A DNA stretch of 64,000 nucleotides from Pseudogemmobacter faecipullorum (GCF_020539525.1 NZ_JACDXX010000008.1:1-64000), one strand, 5' to 3'. Shown: positions 33,842-42,859, numbered from the stretch's first letter. A program made the numbers and translations. The notes: a model not told the origin generated them from the letters alone.

Positions 33842-34048
33842 ATGGCCCAGGGCACGGTGAAATGGTTCAACGCCACCAAAGGCTTCGGCTTCATCGCACC
33901 GGCATCCGGCACGAAAGACGTTTTCGTGCATATCTCGGCGGTTGAGCGCGCGGGCCTTCGCAGCCTCGACGATGGTCAGGCACTGTCCTTTGACCTCGAA
34001 ACCGACCGCAACGGGCGTGAATCGGCAACGAATCTCGTCCTCGGCTGA
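33842..34048 (+). CDS. cold-shock protein (CspA family)
   Basis: The 68-residue OB-fold protein has [20 protein letters not shown] with both RNA-binding motifs (KGFGFI and [10 protein letters not shown]) and ESATNLVLG at the end. It binds single-stranded RNA or DNA as a chaperone. ATG 33842 follows GGAAACAGC. The leader upstream is about 200 bases without a gene, which is common for cold-shock mRNAs. A gene for a DUF6481 protein follows in the same direction. Confidence 0.93.
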   Translation: MAQGTVKWFNATKGFGFIAPASGTKDVFVHISAVERAGLRSLDDGQALSFDLETDRNGRESATNLVLG

Positions 34049-34433
34049 TCTGCGTCAGCTGACAGCAAAGGGGGGATCAGCCGGGCTGGCCCCGCCTTAT
34101 TTTACCGGCCGGAACGGACATCTTCTCAGATTTGTTCGCATCCGGCACAGAGCAGAGACTGATCGGGATCCCCCGGGAACCCCCTCGCCCTTGTCCTGTT
34201 ATGTGATGGAACAGGACCGGAATACAGGCCTGAACAGACCCTGCAGGGGAGGGCGTTTCCCCTTCGCCGCGCAGGTTTCGCCTGTCGGCAATCCGCGCAG
34301 TGCCGGCGAGAGGCCGGCCCTGCCAGAGAAGAAGACCAGGCCAGAGACGACGCACCGGACGCCGCTCTGCCAAAGCACGCCAGCCCTGTCTGACAGGCGC
34401 GTGTTCCATGAAGATCCGGAGTAAAAGCAAGAG
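34049..34433. other. intergenic, no gene seen
   Basis: 385 bases between the cold-shock and DUF6481 genes. Frames on both strands lack family features; a long 5' leader of the downstream gene is possible. Confidence 0.45.
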
Positions 34434-34823
34434 ATGAAGAAGACCAAAGAATTTTCCGACCGTCGCGGCGATGCCGCCAGCGCCAAAGCTGCTATGATGG
34501 AGAATTTCCGCAAAGCTCAGGCTGCGGCAGCGGCCGGCCAGGAAGAGCGCCTGAAGGCCCGCGTCGAAGTGGCAAAAGCCCGTGAGGAGCGCCAGGCGGC
34601 CCGCGAGCAGGAAAAGCAGGAGGCTGCGCAGCGGCTGATCGCCGAGGCCGAGGCGAAGGCCGCCGAAGAGGCGCGCCGGCTGGCCGAAGAAAAAGAGGCC
34701 GCCCAGGCGCATATGACCGCGCATGAAAAGCGCATCGCGCTGGTCTTCTCGGATGAGGCCGCACGCAAAGCGCTCCGCGATCAGCGCTATGCTAAACGCA
34801 AGGCAGCCCAGGCGCGCAGCTGA
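34434..34823 (+). CDS. DUF6481 family protein
   Basis: The 129-residue protein is almost entirely one charged coiled-coil: AAMMENFRKAQAAAAAGQEE, AREERQAAREQEKQEAAQRL, EEARRLAEEKEAAQAH. It starts MKKTKEFSDRRGDAASAKAA and ends with DQRYAKRKAAQARS. I recognise DUF6481, a small alphaproteobacterial family of unknown role. It lies downstream of a cold-shock gene, and the basic ends suggest nucleic-acid contact, but this is inference. Confidence 0.72.
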   Translation: MKKTKEFSDRRGDAASAKAAMMENFRKAQAAAAAGQEERLKARVEVAKAREERQAAREQEKQEAAQRLIAEAEAKAAEEARRLAEEKEAAQAHMTAHEKRIALVFSDEAARKALRDQRYAKRKAAQARS

Positions 34824-34849
34824 TCTGATCGCTGCCCCCTTCGCGCTGC

Positions 34850-34883
34850 AAACCCAGCCGCCCTTGTGGTGGCTGGGTTTATG
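34850..34883 (+). terminator. terminator after DUF6481 gene
   Basis: AAACCCAGCC pairs with GGCTGGGTTT around GCCCTTGTGGT; only a short T-run follows. Confidence 0.7.
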
Positions 34884-35181
34884 ATAGCTGTCACAGGCAT
34901 CAGCGCCGGGGCTGAGCCGCCTTGCACCGCTCAGGAGGGCTGCGCCTCGCCGTGATTGCCCGGCCCCGGAACTGCCGGAATGCGCGCAGAGCCTGCGCTC
35001 CTGCTGCCTGAGGGCGGTGCATCGGCATATCCTGCGCGACCCGGTTTTCCGGTCCCACAGGCCGAAGGGCCGTGTCATGGGCAGAGCGCCCCGTCGCCGC
35101 CTGTCATGTCTTTATCGCAACGCCGTTAAGCCCAGGCCAATTGCGCTTGCCAATCGCTGCTTTTCGCAGAATAAAGCGGGC
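34884..35181. other. intergenic, promoter region of MarR-MFS pair
   Basis: About 300 bases without a supported gene. The open frame upstream of 35182 has no ribosome site and is taken as leader. Confidence 0.45.
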
Positions 35182-35655
35182 ATGCAGCCTAATTTACCCC
35201 CCGAAGCCACCGCTGGCCTGACTGATCCCGCCACAAGGTTTGGCAGGCTGATCAGTGCGGTTTACCGCGAATGGCGCCGCCAGGTTGACCTGGTGCTGCA
35301 GGATATGGATCTGAGCGAGGCGACGCGGATGCCGCTGCTGGTCCTGCTCGATCATGGCTCGGAACTGCGACAGAAAGATCTGGCCCAGGCGCTGGCAATT
35401 GACAGCTCCTCTTTGTTTCGGGTGCTGAATGCGCTGCGCAGACGCGGCTATCTTGACTGGACAGCTGACCCCTGCGACCGACGCGCCAAGCTGATCCGTC
35501 TGACCGCCAAAGGTCACGAAATTGCGCATCTGGTACGCAATAAAAGCCTTGAAATTGAAGAGAAAATTCTTGCCGGTCATGCGCCTGCTGACATGGCCCT
35601 GACCCGTGCTTTTCTTGAACATCTTCTGGAGCGTCTCCGGAAGACAGCCCTCTGA
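35182..35655 (+). CDS. MarR-family transcriptional regulator
   Basis: The 157-residue winged-helix protein has LSEATRMPLLVLLDHGSELR, QKDLAQALAIDSSSLFRVLN (recognition helix), ALRRRGYLDWTADPCDRRAK (wing with the DxRxK motif) and LIRLTAKG. The start at ATG 35182 (MQPNLPPEATAGL) gives the usual length. It lies 21 bases before an MFS transporter gene in the same direction, which it probably controls, as is common for MarR/efflux pairs. Confidence 0.85.
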   Translation: MQPNLPPEATAGLTDPATRFGRLISAVYREWRRQVDLVLQDMDLSEATRMPLLVLLDHGSELRQKDLAQALAIDSSSLFRVLNALRRRGYLDWTADPCDRRAKLIRLTAKGHEIAHLVRNKSLEIEEKILAGHAPADMALTRAFLEHLLERLRKTAL

Positions 35656-35676
35656 CCCCCGCGAACTGAGACCCAA

Positions 35677-36864
35677 ATGCATGCGCTGAGAACCGTTTTC
35701 GCTCCCTGGCTGGTGGCGGTCACAATGGTGTCGGTCCTGATGGCCACCGCGCTGATCAGCCCGCTCTATCCGCTCTATGGGGCTGCCTGGCAGCTCAGCC
35801 CGGGCGAGCTGACCCAGCTCTATGTTATCTATATGATCGGCGCGCTGACCTGCCTGTTGTTTCTGGGCCGGCTTGCCGACCGCTGGGGGCCGCGCCCGAC
35901 CCTGCTGCTCGCGCTTTGTCTGGCGCTGAGCGGCACTTTGCTTTCGGCACTCGCGCAGGGCGCGGGGCTTTTTAGCTTTGCCCGCTTCCTTGTCGGCATT
36001 GCCAGCAGCCTTGCCACCACTGGCGGCGCGGTGGCGCTGCTCGCCACGATGCCGGTGGAAAAACGCCACCGCCTCGCCAGCATGACCAGTCTGAGCATTG
36101 TGGCCGGCTTTGGCCTTGGCCCGGTCATCGGTGGCCTGACAGGCCATCTGGCGGCGCATCCCTTACAGACGGTTTTTTATCCCGCGCTGGCGCTGCAGGC
36201 GGTTGCGCTGCTGCTGCTACTGTTCGTGATCCCGCCAATGCCCTTACCGCGCCGGCTGCGCCCGGGCGATTTTCTGCCAAAGCTCAGCTGGCCCGACCGC
36301 GCGCAGTCTTTGCGCTTTGCCCTGACCATCTGCGTGCCCTTCCTCGCATTCGGGGTCTTCGGCCTGCATTCCTCGCTGACGCCGCTGATGATCCGCGAGA
36401 TGACCGGGCTTTCCGGCCCGCTGGTCGCGGGGCTTTCGCTGGCTCTGCTTCTGACCGGGGCCGGGCTGTCACAGCTGTTTGGCGCCGGCCTCAGCGCCCG
36501 CCAGGCCGTCATGCCGGGGCTGTTCCTGATGGCCTCAGGCGCGGCAGCAATGCTGCTTAACCTCGGCGTCGGATCGGTCTGGCTGTTCGGCTTTGGCGGC
36601 ATCTGCGCCATGTTCGGCCATGGGCTGTCGCTGCTCGGCAGCTCAAAGGCGCTTTATGAAATCTCAGATACCAGTAATCGCGGCGCGCTGACCGCCACCT
36701 ATTGGGCGACCGGTTATTCGGGATCGGTTTTCCCGCTGCTCGGGACCGGCTGGATTGCCGATCGCTGGGGCACAAATACCGCAGTCGGGCTGTTCTTTGC
36801 CCTGATCACCGTACTGACGCTGGCGCTGATCCTGGCGATCCGGCTGCTGCTGCCGCGCCCCTGA
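35677..36864 (+). CDS. MFS transporter (probable efflux)
   Basis: The 395-residue protein has twelve hydrophobic segments. The loop between segments 2 and 3 carries LFLGRLADRWGPRPTLLL, the MFS motif A; segment 4-5 shows ARFLVGIASSLATTGGAVAL and GFGLGPVIGGLTGHLA (motif C, typical of drug:proton antiporters). Coupling to a MarR regulator suggests export of a small toxic compound; the substrate is unknown. Confidence 0.85.
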   Translation: MHALRTVFAPWLVAVTMVSVLMATALISPLYPLYGAAWQLSPGELTQLYVIYMIGALTCLLFLGRLADRWGPRPTLLLALCLALSGTLLSALAQGAGLFSFARFLVGIASSLATTGGAVALLATMPVEKRHRLASMTSLSIVAGFGLGPVIGGLTGHLAAHPLQTVFYPALALQAVALLLLLFVIPPMPLPRRLRPGDFLPKLSWPDRAQSLRFALTICVPFLAFGVFGLHSSLTPLMIREMTGLSGPLVAGLSLALLLTGAGLSQLFGAGLSARQAVMPGLFLMASGAAAMLLNLGVGSVWLFGFGGICAMFGHGLSLLGSSKALYEISDTSNRGALTATYWATGYSGSVFPLLGTGWIADRWGTNTAVGLFFALITVLTLALILAIRLLLPRP

Positions 36865-36877
36865 AGACAAAGGCTGT

Positions 36878-36903
36878 CTCCGGCCTGAAGCTTCAGGCCG
36901 GAG
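36878..36903. terminator. 26-bp perfect palindrome between convergent genes
   Basis: CTCCGGCCTGAAG is followed directly by its reverse complement CTTCAGGCCGGAG. It lies between the convergent MFS and purU genes. There is no T-run, but the hairpin is strong and may end transcription from both sides. Confidence 0.5.
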
Positions 36904-36915
36904 CGCGATCATGGC

Positions 36916-37800
36916 TCAGCCCATACGCTCAGAAGCGTAGGAACCCGGCGAGGCCGGGAATACCACGGTTTTCTCACCGTTGATGAAGACACGGCCATGG
37001 ATATGGGCATGGATGGCGCGGGCCAGAACCGAAGCCTCAACATCGCGGCCAAGCGAGACGTAATCCTCGCCCGATTGCGCATGGGTGATGCGCACAATGT
37101 CCTGTTCGATGATCGGGCCTTCGTCGAGATCCGCGGTCACATAATGCGAGGTCGCCCCGATCAGTTTCACCCCACGCTCAAAGGCTTGTTTATAGGGGTT
37201 CGCGCCTTTGAAGGACGGCAGGAAGGAATGGTGGATATTGATGATCCGGCCCGACATTTCGCGGCACATCTCATCTGAGAGCACCTGCATATAGCGCGCC
37301 AGCACGATCAGCTCGGCCCCGGTCTCGCGCACGATCCGCATCTGCTCGGCCTCGGCCGCGGCTTTGGTCTCTTTGGTGACCTTGATGCAGTAATAGGGGA
37401 TATCCTGGTTCACCACGACTTTCTGGTAATCCATATGGTTCGAGATCACCGCGACGATCTCAACCGGCAGGGCGCCGATCCGCGAACGATAGAGCAGATC
37501 GTTCAGGCAATGGCCAAAACGCGACACCATAATAATGACTTTGCGCTTGGCCAGCTCGTCGAAGAATTCGGCCTCCATGCCGAATTTCTCTGCAATGACC
37601 ACGAAGGCCTGGCGCAGATCCTCCAGGGTTTTCCCCTCCTGGCTGCCAAAGCTGATGCGCATGAAGAAACGGCCGGTATGGCTGTCGTCGAACTGGCTGC
37701 TGTCGGTGATATTACAGCCCTGTTCAGCGAGGAAGGTCGAAATGGCAGCGACAATGCCGCGGGTTGAGGCACAGGTGACGCGAAGGGCAAGTTTGGTCAT
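36916..37800 (-). CDS. purU: formyltetrahydrofolate deformylase (PurU)
   Basis: The 294-residue protein has an N-terminal ACT domain (LRVTCASTRGIVAAISTFLA) and a formyltransferase-type domain with VAVISNHMDY, IVLARYMQVLSDEMCREMSG, NIHHSFLPSFKGANPYKQAF and TSHYVTADLDEGPIIEQD, including catalytic His and Asp. It cleaves 10-formyl-tetrahydrofolate to formate and tetrahydrofolate. ATG 37800 is used; an upstream frame extension has no support. Relevant neighbours are the choline/betaine-type binding protein and, 11 kb away, sarcosine oxidase: demethylation of betaine-derived compounds loads folate with C1 units that PurU can unload. Confidence 0.92.
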   Translation of the reverse strand: MTKLALRVTCASTRGIVAAISTFLAEQGCNITDSSQFDDSHTGRFFMRISFGSQEGKTLEDLRQAFVVIAEKFGMEAEFFDELAKRKVIIMVSRFGHCLNDLLYRSRIGALPVEIVAVISNHMDYQKVVVNQDIPYYCIKVTKETKAAAEAEQMRIVRETGAELIVLARYMQVLSDEMCREMSGRIINIHHSFLPSFKGANPYKQAFERGVKLIGATSHYVTADLDEGPIIEQDIVRITHAQSGEDYVSLGRDVEASVLARAIHAHIHGRVFINGEKTVVFPASPGSYASERMG

Positions 37801-38045
37801 GAAATTTCCAGATACCGGAAGGGAGGGCAGCACAGCCCGGCTTGCGAAGCGAAACCGGGCTGTCGGCTGCTCTATAACACTCTGCTACAGGAAGCACCCT
37901 GTCATTCCGGCCCCGGACTTGTTCATTTCGGACTAATTTCCGGCTCATCCGCCAGAAACGGACATGTTCTCAATTGCTTGCCTGGGTCGAGGCGAAACAG
38001 CACAGGCTGCGCCTCCGGCCCCGATCTGCGGCCGGAGAGCTGGGG

Positions 38046-38987
38046 TCACTCCAGTCCGAGCGCCGCTCGGATCACCGGCAAAGCCGGCGCGCCTTCCCGC
38101 GTGGTCACGCCTTCGAGCCAGGGCCCAAGCAGTTCGGGCATTTCCTTCAGCTGCGCCCGGGCCGCATCCATCGGCTCAAGCCCTTCGCTGAGGATGCGGT
38201 TCATGCCATAGTTTTCATAGGCCAGCGTATATTGCATCTGTGACAGGAGCCGCGCCACATTCGGGCATTCGGCCGCATAGCCCGGACGGGACAGGGTCCG
38301 CACTGTCGCGCCGCCGAAATTGGCGCCAAAGACCTCATCCCCGTCCTCGAGATAGGCAATCTCATAATTGATGTTCATCGGATGCGGTTCCCAGCCGAGG
38401 AAGACCACCGGTTCCTGGCGCGAAATGGCGCGCTCGACCTGCGAGAGCATGCCGCTTTCACTGGTCTCGACCACTTCCCAGCTGTCGTCAAAGCCGTAAA
38501 GACCATTGGCCACCATATCGAGCAGGTAATCATTTGATCCCGGCTCGATGCCATAGATTTTGCCGTCAAACAGCTCACGATTGGCTGCCACATCGGCAAA
38601 ACTGCGGATCCCGGCCGCATTCATATAGGCCGGAACCGCGAGGGTGAACTTCGCCCCCTCAAGATTCACCCCCAGAACATCGACCAGGTTTTTGTCAAAA
38701 TACTCTTTGAAACTTTCGTCCTGGACCGGCCGCCAGTTGCCCTGGAAGGCATCCATATTGCCCTCCTGCAAGGCGGCATAGGTGACACCGAGGCCAAGAA
38801 TGGTGTTTCCCGCATCATAGCCGAGCGTATCGAGGATCAGCTCGACAGTGGCATCGGTGAACAGGATATCGGTCCAGCCCAGGTTTGCGAGCCGCACCGT
38901 CTGGCAGCTGTCTGCCTCGGCGAGGGCTGCCCCCGCGCTCAGGCTGAGGATGGTGGTAAATGCTGTGGCGGCAGTGAGTTTTCTCAT
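38046..38987 (-). CDS. choline/glycine-betaine-type ABC substrate-binding protein (ChoX-like)
   Basis: The 313-residue OpuAC-family protein has a signal peptide (MRKLTAATAFTTILSLSAGA, ALA|EAD), then CQTVRLANLGWTDILFTDAT, TILGLGVTYAALQEGNMDAF, QGNWRP, and FLGWEPHPMNINYEIAYLED. Such proteins bind quaternary amines through an aromatic box. No permease or ATPase of a choline system is adjacent, so it is an orphan or works with a distant transporter. It is on the same strand as, and 80 bases downstream of, the alcohol dehydrogenase gene. Confidence 0.85.
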   Translation of the reverse strand: MRKLTAATAFTTILSLSAGAALAEADSCQTVRLANLGWTDILFTDATVELILDTLGYDAGNTILGLGVTYAALQEGNMDAFQGNWRPVQDESFKEYFDKNLVDVLGVNLEGAKFTLAVPAYMNAAGIRSFADVAANRELFDGKIYGIEPGSNDYLLDMVANGLYGFDDSWEVVETSESGMLSQVERAISRQEPVVFLGWEPHPMNINYEIAYLEDGDEVFGANFGGATVRTLSRPGYAAECPNVARLLSQMQYTLAYENYGMNRILSEGLEPMDAARAQLKEMPELLGPWLEGVTTREGAPALPVIRAALGLE

Positions 38988-39067
38988 CTTGTGTCCCTGT
39001 TGGTTGATATCTGGTGAAACAATCCTTCTCTGAGACCGTGGCGGCCGCAGAAAGCTCGGAACCCCGC

Positions 39068-40156
39068 TCAGCTGCCGAAGGTAATGACTGAGCGCGCCAC
39101 CCGTCCGGCCCGCAGATCGTCAAAACCCTCGTTGATGGCTTCCAGTGGCAGTCGCTGCGAGATCATCAGATCGAGATGCAGACGCCCGGCGAGATAGAAG
39201 TCGACGTAACGCGGCATATCCACCCGGAAGCGGTTCGAGCCCATATTCGAGCCCTGCAGCCGCCGGTCATAGAGCAGGGCCACCGGATCAATCTCCAGCT
39301 TCTGCCCTTCGGGCACCATACCAATCACCGTGGCCACGCCAGAGGGGGCCAGCATTTCAAAGGCCTGCTCGGCGGTGCGTTTCCTGCCCAGGGCCTCAAT
39401 GGCGTGATCGACACCACCGCGGGTCATCTCGCGCACAGCTTCGACCGGATCGATACCGCTGGCATCCAGGGTATCGGTCGCCCCGAACTGGCGGGCCAGC
39501 GCCAGCTTATCCTTCTGGATATCAATGGCGATGATGCGCCCTGCCCCGGCGATCGCGGCGCCATTGATCGCCGAGAGCCCGACCCCGCCGCAGCCGATCA
39601 CGGCCACCGTCGCCCCGACCCCGATCCTGGCGGTATTGATCACCGCCCCCATACCGGTCGTCACCGCACAGCCAATCAGCGCCGCACGGTCAAAGGGCAT
39701 GTCGCGGCGGATCTTCACCAGCGCATGTTCATGGACCAGCATCATTTCGGCAAAAGCGGAAAGCTCATAGAACTGTGCCACCGGCACCGCCCCCTGGGAG
39801 AGGCGGAAGGGCTGGCTGTCGTCACGGCGCGTCTCATGCTGGTGGTCGCAGTTATAGGGGCGCCCGGTGGTGCAAAAGCCGCAATGGCCGCAGAATACCG
39901 AAAGGCAGCCAATCACATGATCCCCGGGCGCGAGGCCGATCACCCCCTCGCCCACTTTCTCGACGATCCCGGCCACCTCATGGCCAAGAATGGCAGGCCC
40001 TTGCATCGCATAGGCACCATCGATGAAATGCAGATCCGAATGGCACAGACCCGCCGCCATGGTGCGCACCAGCACCTCGCGCGGGCCGGGATTTGCGATC
40101 TGCACCTCTCCAATGCTGAGCCGCTGTCCGGCTCCGTGAAACAGCGCGGCCTTCAT
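39068..40156 (-). CDS. zinc-dependent medium-chain alcohol dehydrogenase
   Basis: The 362-residue MDR enzyme has catalytic zinc ligands in GLCHSDLHFIDG and GHEVAGIVEKVGEGV, the structural zinc cysteines in CLSVFCGHCGFCTTGRPYNC, the third catalytic Cys in LIGCAVTTGMGAVINTA, and a coenzyme fold VAVIGCGGVGLSAINGAAIA with Asp in IAIDIQ (NAD). It is of the class III-like branch without certain substrate. It overlaps the TetR-hydrolase gene by four bases, so it is co-translated with it and probably acts on an alcohol released by that esterase domain. Confidence 0.85.
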   Translation of the reverse strand: MKAALFHGAGQRLSIGEVQIANPGPREVLVRTMAAGLCHSDLHFIDGAYAMQGPAILGHEVAGIVEKVGEGVIGLAPGDHVIGCLSVFCGHCGFCTTGRPYNCDHQHETRRDDSQPFRLSQGAVPVAQFYELSAFAEMMLVHEHALVKIRRDMPFDRAALIGCAVTTGMGAVINTARIGVGATVAVIGCGGVGLSAINGAAIAGAGRIIAIDIQKDKLALARQFGATDTLDASGIDPVEAVREMTRGGVDHAIEALGRKRTAEQAFEMLAPSGVATVIGMVPEGQKLEIDPVALLYDRRLQGSNMGSNRFRVDMPRYVDFYLAGRLHLDLMISQRLPLEAINEGFDDLRAGRVARSVITFGS

Positions 40157-41706
40157 AACGGGGTCTCCTCAATAGAGCAGTGCTGGCGCAAAAACGCGCT
40201 GATTTCATCAAGCGAGGTCGTGGCCTCGGGTAATGCAGGATAAAATTCAAACACATGCCAGAGGCCGGGCCAGTCGCGCAGCGTGACCGCGACGCCTGCC
40301 GCCTGCAGCGCGTCGACAAGGCGATACACCTGTTCATGCATGATGTCGCGGCTGCCCGTGGTGATGAAGGCGGGCGGCAGGCCGCGCAGATCTCCGAGCA
40401 GCGGCGAAACCGAAGGGTGCTGATGATGGCCCGGCGCATAGAGTCGCGCCGCATCGCGCAGTATCTGCGCGGTGATGGTCGGATCCCAGCCATCATTGGC
40501 AAAGCCGTTGCCGCCGCTCAGGTCGCACCAGGGCGAGAGCAGGACCATGGCGGCGGGCAGTTTCAGCCCTTCGTCGCGGGCCGCCTGAAGCATGGCCAGC
40601 GCCAGGCCGCCCCCGGCAGATTCACCAATCACCGCAAAGGGTTCTGTCGCAGTGGCGACAAAAGCGCGATAGGCCGTCAGGGCGTCTTCAGGGGCTGCGG
40701 GCCATGGATGTTCCGGTGCAAGCCGGTAGCTGGGCGAGAAAACAACTGCCTCCAGCCTTTCGGCCAGCCCGGCTGAAATCGGCAGGTCGGCCTCGGGATC
40801 ACCGCTGATATAGCCACCGCCAAACAGATAAAAATGCTGCGCCAGCCCTGCTGCGCCCGCAGCCCGGGCTGATTTTGGCACAATCCGCAGTGTCTCGATC
40901 CCGGCAAGGCTGTGGCGCGACAGGCTGACCTGATGGCGTTTCACCGCCGCCCGGCTCTCAGGGCGCGCGGTGGTCTGAGCCAGGCTGCGAAACCCCGCAA
41001 TGCTGCTGTGACTGACCGCCATACTGGCAACCGGAAGATAGTCGCGCAGGAACTGCTGCGCCGCTGCACTCAGCGCTGCATCTTCGGCGGCGCGGCGCGG
41101 GGCCTGATCTGCGGGCGGAGAAAAATGCTGGCCGGGCAGCAGGCGCTGCAACACCCGGTAAAGCAGCGTCCGGGCGCGCTCGGGGGTGAAGGTCACCGGA
41201 TTGGCGGTGTTCTGCCAGAGCCCGTCGATGAAAATCGCCAGCTCTTCGGCCAGATCGCTGGCCTCGGCACGACCGATCCCCATAGCCCGCAGGGCCTGGC
41301 TCAGCGTCGACAGAAACCGGCGGTCAAAAGCGTGCTCGATCCGCTGCAGCAGGGGATATTCACCGATCAGCGCATAGATCGCCAGCCATGTATTGACCGC
41401 CTCGGGGGTCAGAACCGAAGGGGCAATCTGCGCCTCCAGAAGCGCCGTTACCCGCTCCTGCGGGCTGTTGGCCAGCGCGAGACGGCGGCGCATCCCGGCG
41501 GTGAATTCACGATAGATGCTGCGGAAGGTTTCCAGCAGCAGCGTTTCTTTATCGGCGAAGTAATGCTGGATCAGCGCCGGTGCCACCCCTGCCTCGCGGG
41601 CGATGCGGCCGAAGGTGGCGCGGGTGATACCCTCTTTATGGATCGCGGCCATGGTGGCGGCGATGATCTGACGCCGTCGTACCGGCTCCATTCCGACTTT
41701 GGGCAT
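40153..41706 (-). CDS. TetR regulator fused to alpha/beta hydrolase (HSL-type esterase)
   Basis: One 517-codon frame with no break joins two families. Residues 1-195 are a BetI-like TetR repressor: RRRQIIAATMAAIHKEGITR, TFGRIAREAGVAPALIQHYF, ADKETLLLETFR. Residues 280-517 are a hormone-sensitive-lipase type hydrolase with oxyanion loop FGGG (HFYLFGGGYISGDPEADLPI; the usual His before GGG is Phe), nucleophile Ser363 (GESAGGG), Asp454 (SRDIMHEQ) and His484 (LWHVFEF). The linker of 80 residues is Ala/Arg-rich. The fusion suggests a regulator that hydrolyses or senses its own ester ligand. It overlaps the dehydrogenase gene by four bases. I know no characterised protein with this layout. Confidence 0.85.
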   Translation of the reverse strand: MPKVGMEPVRRRQIIAATMAAIHKEGITRATFGRIAREAGVAPALIQHYFADKETLLLETFRSIYREFTAGMRRRLALANSPQERVTALLEAQIAPSVLTPEAVNTWLAIYALIGEYPLLQRIEHAFDRRFLSTLSQALRAMGIGRAEASDLAEELAIFIDGLWQNTANPVTFTPERARTLLYRVLQRLLPGQHFSPPADQAPRRAAEDAALSAAAQQFLRDYLPVASMAVSHSSIAGFRSLAQTTARPESRAAVKRHQVSLSRHSLAGIETLRIVPKSARAAGAAGLAQHFYLFGGGYISGDPEADLPISAGLAERLEAVVFSPSYRLAPEHPWPAAPEDALTAYRAFVATATEPFAVIGESAGGGLALAMLQAARDEGLKLPAAMVLLSPWCDLSGGNGFANDGWDPTITAQILRDAARLYAPGHHQHPSVSPLLGDLRGLPPAFITTGSRDIMHEQVYRLVDALQAAGVAVTLRDWPGLWHVFEFYPALPEATTSLDEISAFLRQHCSIEETPL

Positions 41707-41805
41707 TGCAATACCTGGGCTGGGAGGGAAATCAGATGTGATTCGTTTTTATAGTATGATTATATAAAAATAAGTCCACATCTTTTCGCAGCCCGGAAAA
41801 CGAAA

Positions 41806-41829
41806 GCGCGCCCCCTGTCGGGGACGCGC
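41806..41829 (-). terminator. hairpin after BASS transporter gene
   Basis: GCGCG plus CCCC pairs with GGGG plus CGCGC with one bulged A. In the minus direction it is followed by TTTCG and TTTTC, so it is a plausible terminator. Confidence 0.55.
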
Positions 41830-41878
41830 CTGGCGGTCAGACCGGTGTACTGCGGATCGGGTTCGGAGCAGGCGGGGC

Positions 41879-42859
41879 TCAGGCGGCTGGAGCCGCTCCC
41901 CCACCCTGCGACCAGCGCTGCGCAATCACGGCGCAGATCAGCAGCTGCGTCAGGTGATAGAGCATCAGCGGCAGGATCACCGGGCCAATCGCCTCGGGGG
42001 CGAAAAGCGCCGTGGCAATCGGCAGGCCGCTGGCCAGGCTCTTGGTCGAGCCGCAAAAGAACAGCGAGGCTGCATCCGCCCGCCCGAGGCGCAGAACCCC
42101 TGCCCCCAGCCGCATCATCAGCATCATCAGGGCAAGGAAGCACAGGATCACCGCCGCCAGGCTCAGCAGCCGTGGCAGCGGTGTATTCTGCCACAGGCCG
42201 GCCACGGTCCCGGCGCTGAAGGCCACATAGACGATCAGGAGAATAGAGCCGCGATCCGCGATCATGGTCAGGCCAGGACGCTTCTTGAGCGGCGCCATCA
42301 GCCAGGGCCGCAGCAGCTGACCAAGCGCGAAGGGCAAGAGGATCTGCAGGAAGATCGTCAGCACCGCATCGCCGGAAATGCCGCCACTGCGGTGCAAAAC
42401 CAGCGCCATCAGTGCAGGCGTCAGCAGCACGGCAGCCAGGTTGGACAAAGATGCCGCGCAGATCGACCCGGCGACATTGCCGCGCGCCAGCGAGGTGAAA
42501 GCGATAGAAGACTGCACGGTAGAGGGCAGAACCGAGAGGAAGAGCAGCCCAACCGCCAGCTCTGGCCCGATCAGCGGCCCGGCGATCCAGGCAAGACCAA
42601 GACCTGCCAGCGGGAACACCGCCCAGGTCGCGGCAAAACAGCCCAGCTGCAGGCGCAGATTGGTCATCGCCTGGCGCAAAGCGGCCGTGTCGAGCTTAGC
42701 GCCATAGAGGAAGAACAAAAACGCCACCGCCCAGTAGGTGACATGTGACAGCACCGTGGCAAAGCCGCCGCGCGCCGGAAGGAAGGCTCCGGCCAGCACC
42801 ATCAGAAGCAACAACAGCATATAGCTGTCGAAGCCGAAACGTTTTAATCGGTTCATCAT
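41879..42859 (-). CDS. bile acid:sodium symporter family transporter (BASS, SBF-like)
   Basis: The 326-residue protein has about ten membrane segments: SYMLLLLLMVLAGAFLPARG, WAVAFLFFLYGAKLDTAALR, AVGLLFLSVLPSTVQSSIAF with the crossover motif LPSTVQSS, ARGNVAGSICAASLSNLAAV and FCGSTKSLASGLPIATALFA. This is the SBF-like (PF13593-type) branch, with sodium-coupled import of organic anions as the family role; the substrate here is unknown. It is monocistronic. Confidence 0.85.
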   Translation of the reverse strand: MMNRLKRFGFDSYMLLLLLMVLAGAFLPARGGFATVLSHVTYWAVAFLFFLYGAKLDTAALRQAMTNLRLQLGCFAATWAVFPLAGLGLAWIAGPLIGPELAVGLLFLSVLPSTVQSSIAFTSLARGNVAGSICAASLSNLAAVLLTPALMALVLHRSGGISGDAVLTIFLQILLPFALGQLLRPWLMAPLKKRPGLTMIADRGSILLIVYVAFSAGTVAGLWQNTPLPRLLSLAAVILCFLALMMLMMRLGAGVLRLGRADAASLFFCGSTKSLASGLPIATALFAPEAIGPVILPLMLYHLTQLLICAVIAQRWSQGGGAAPAA

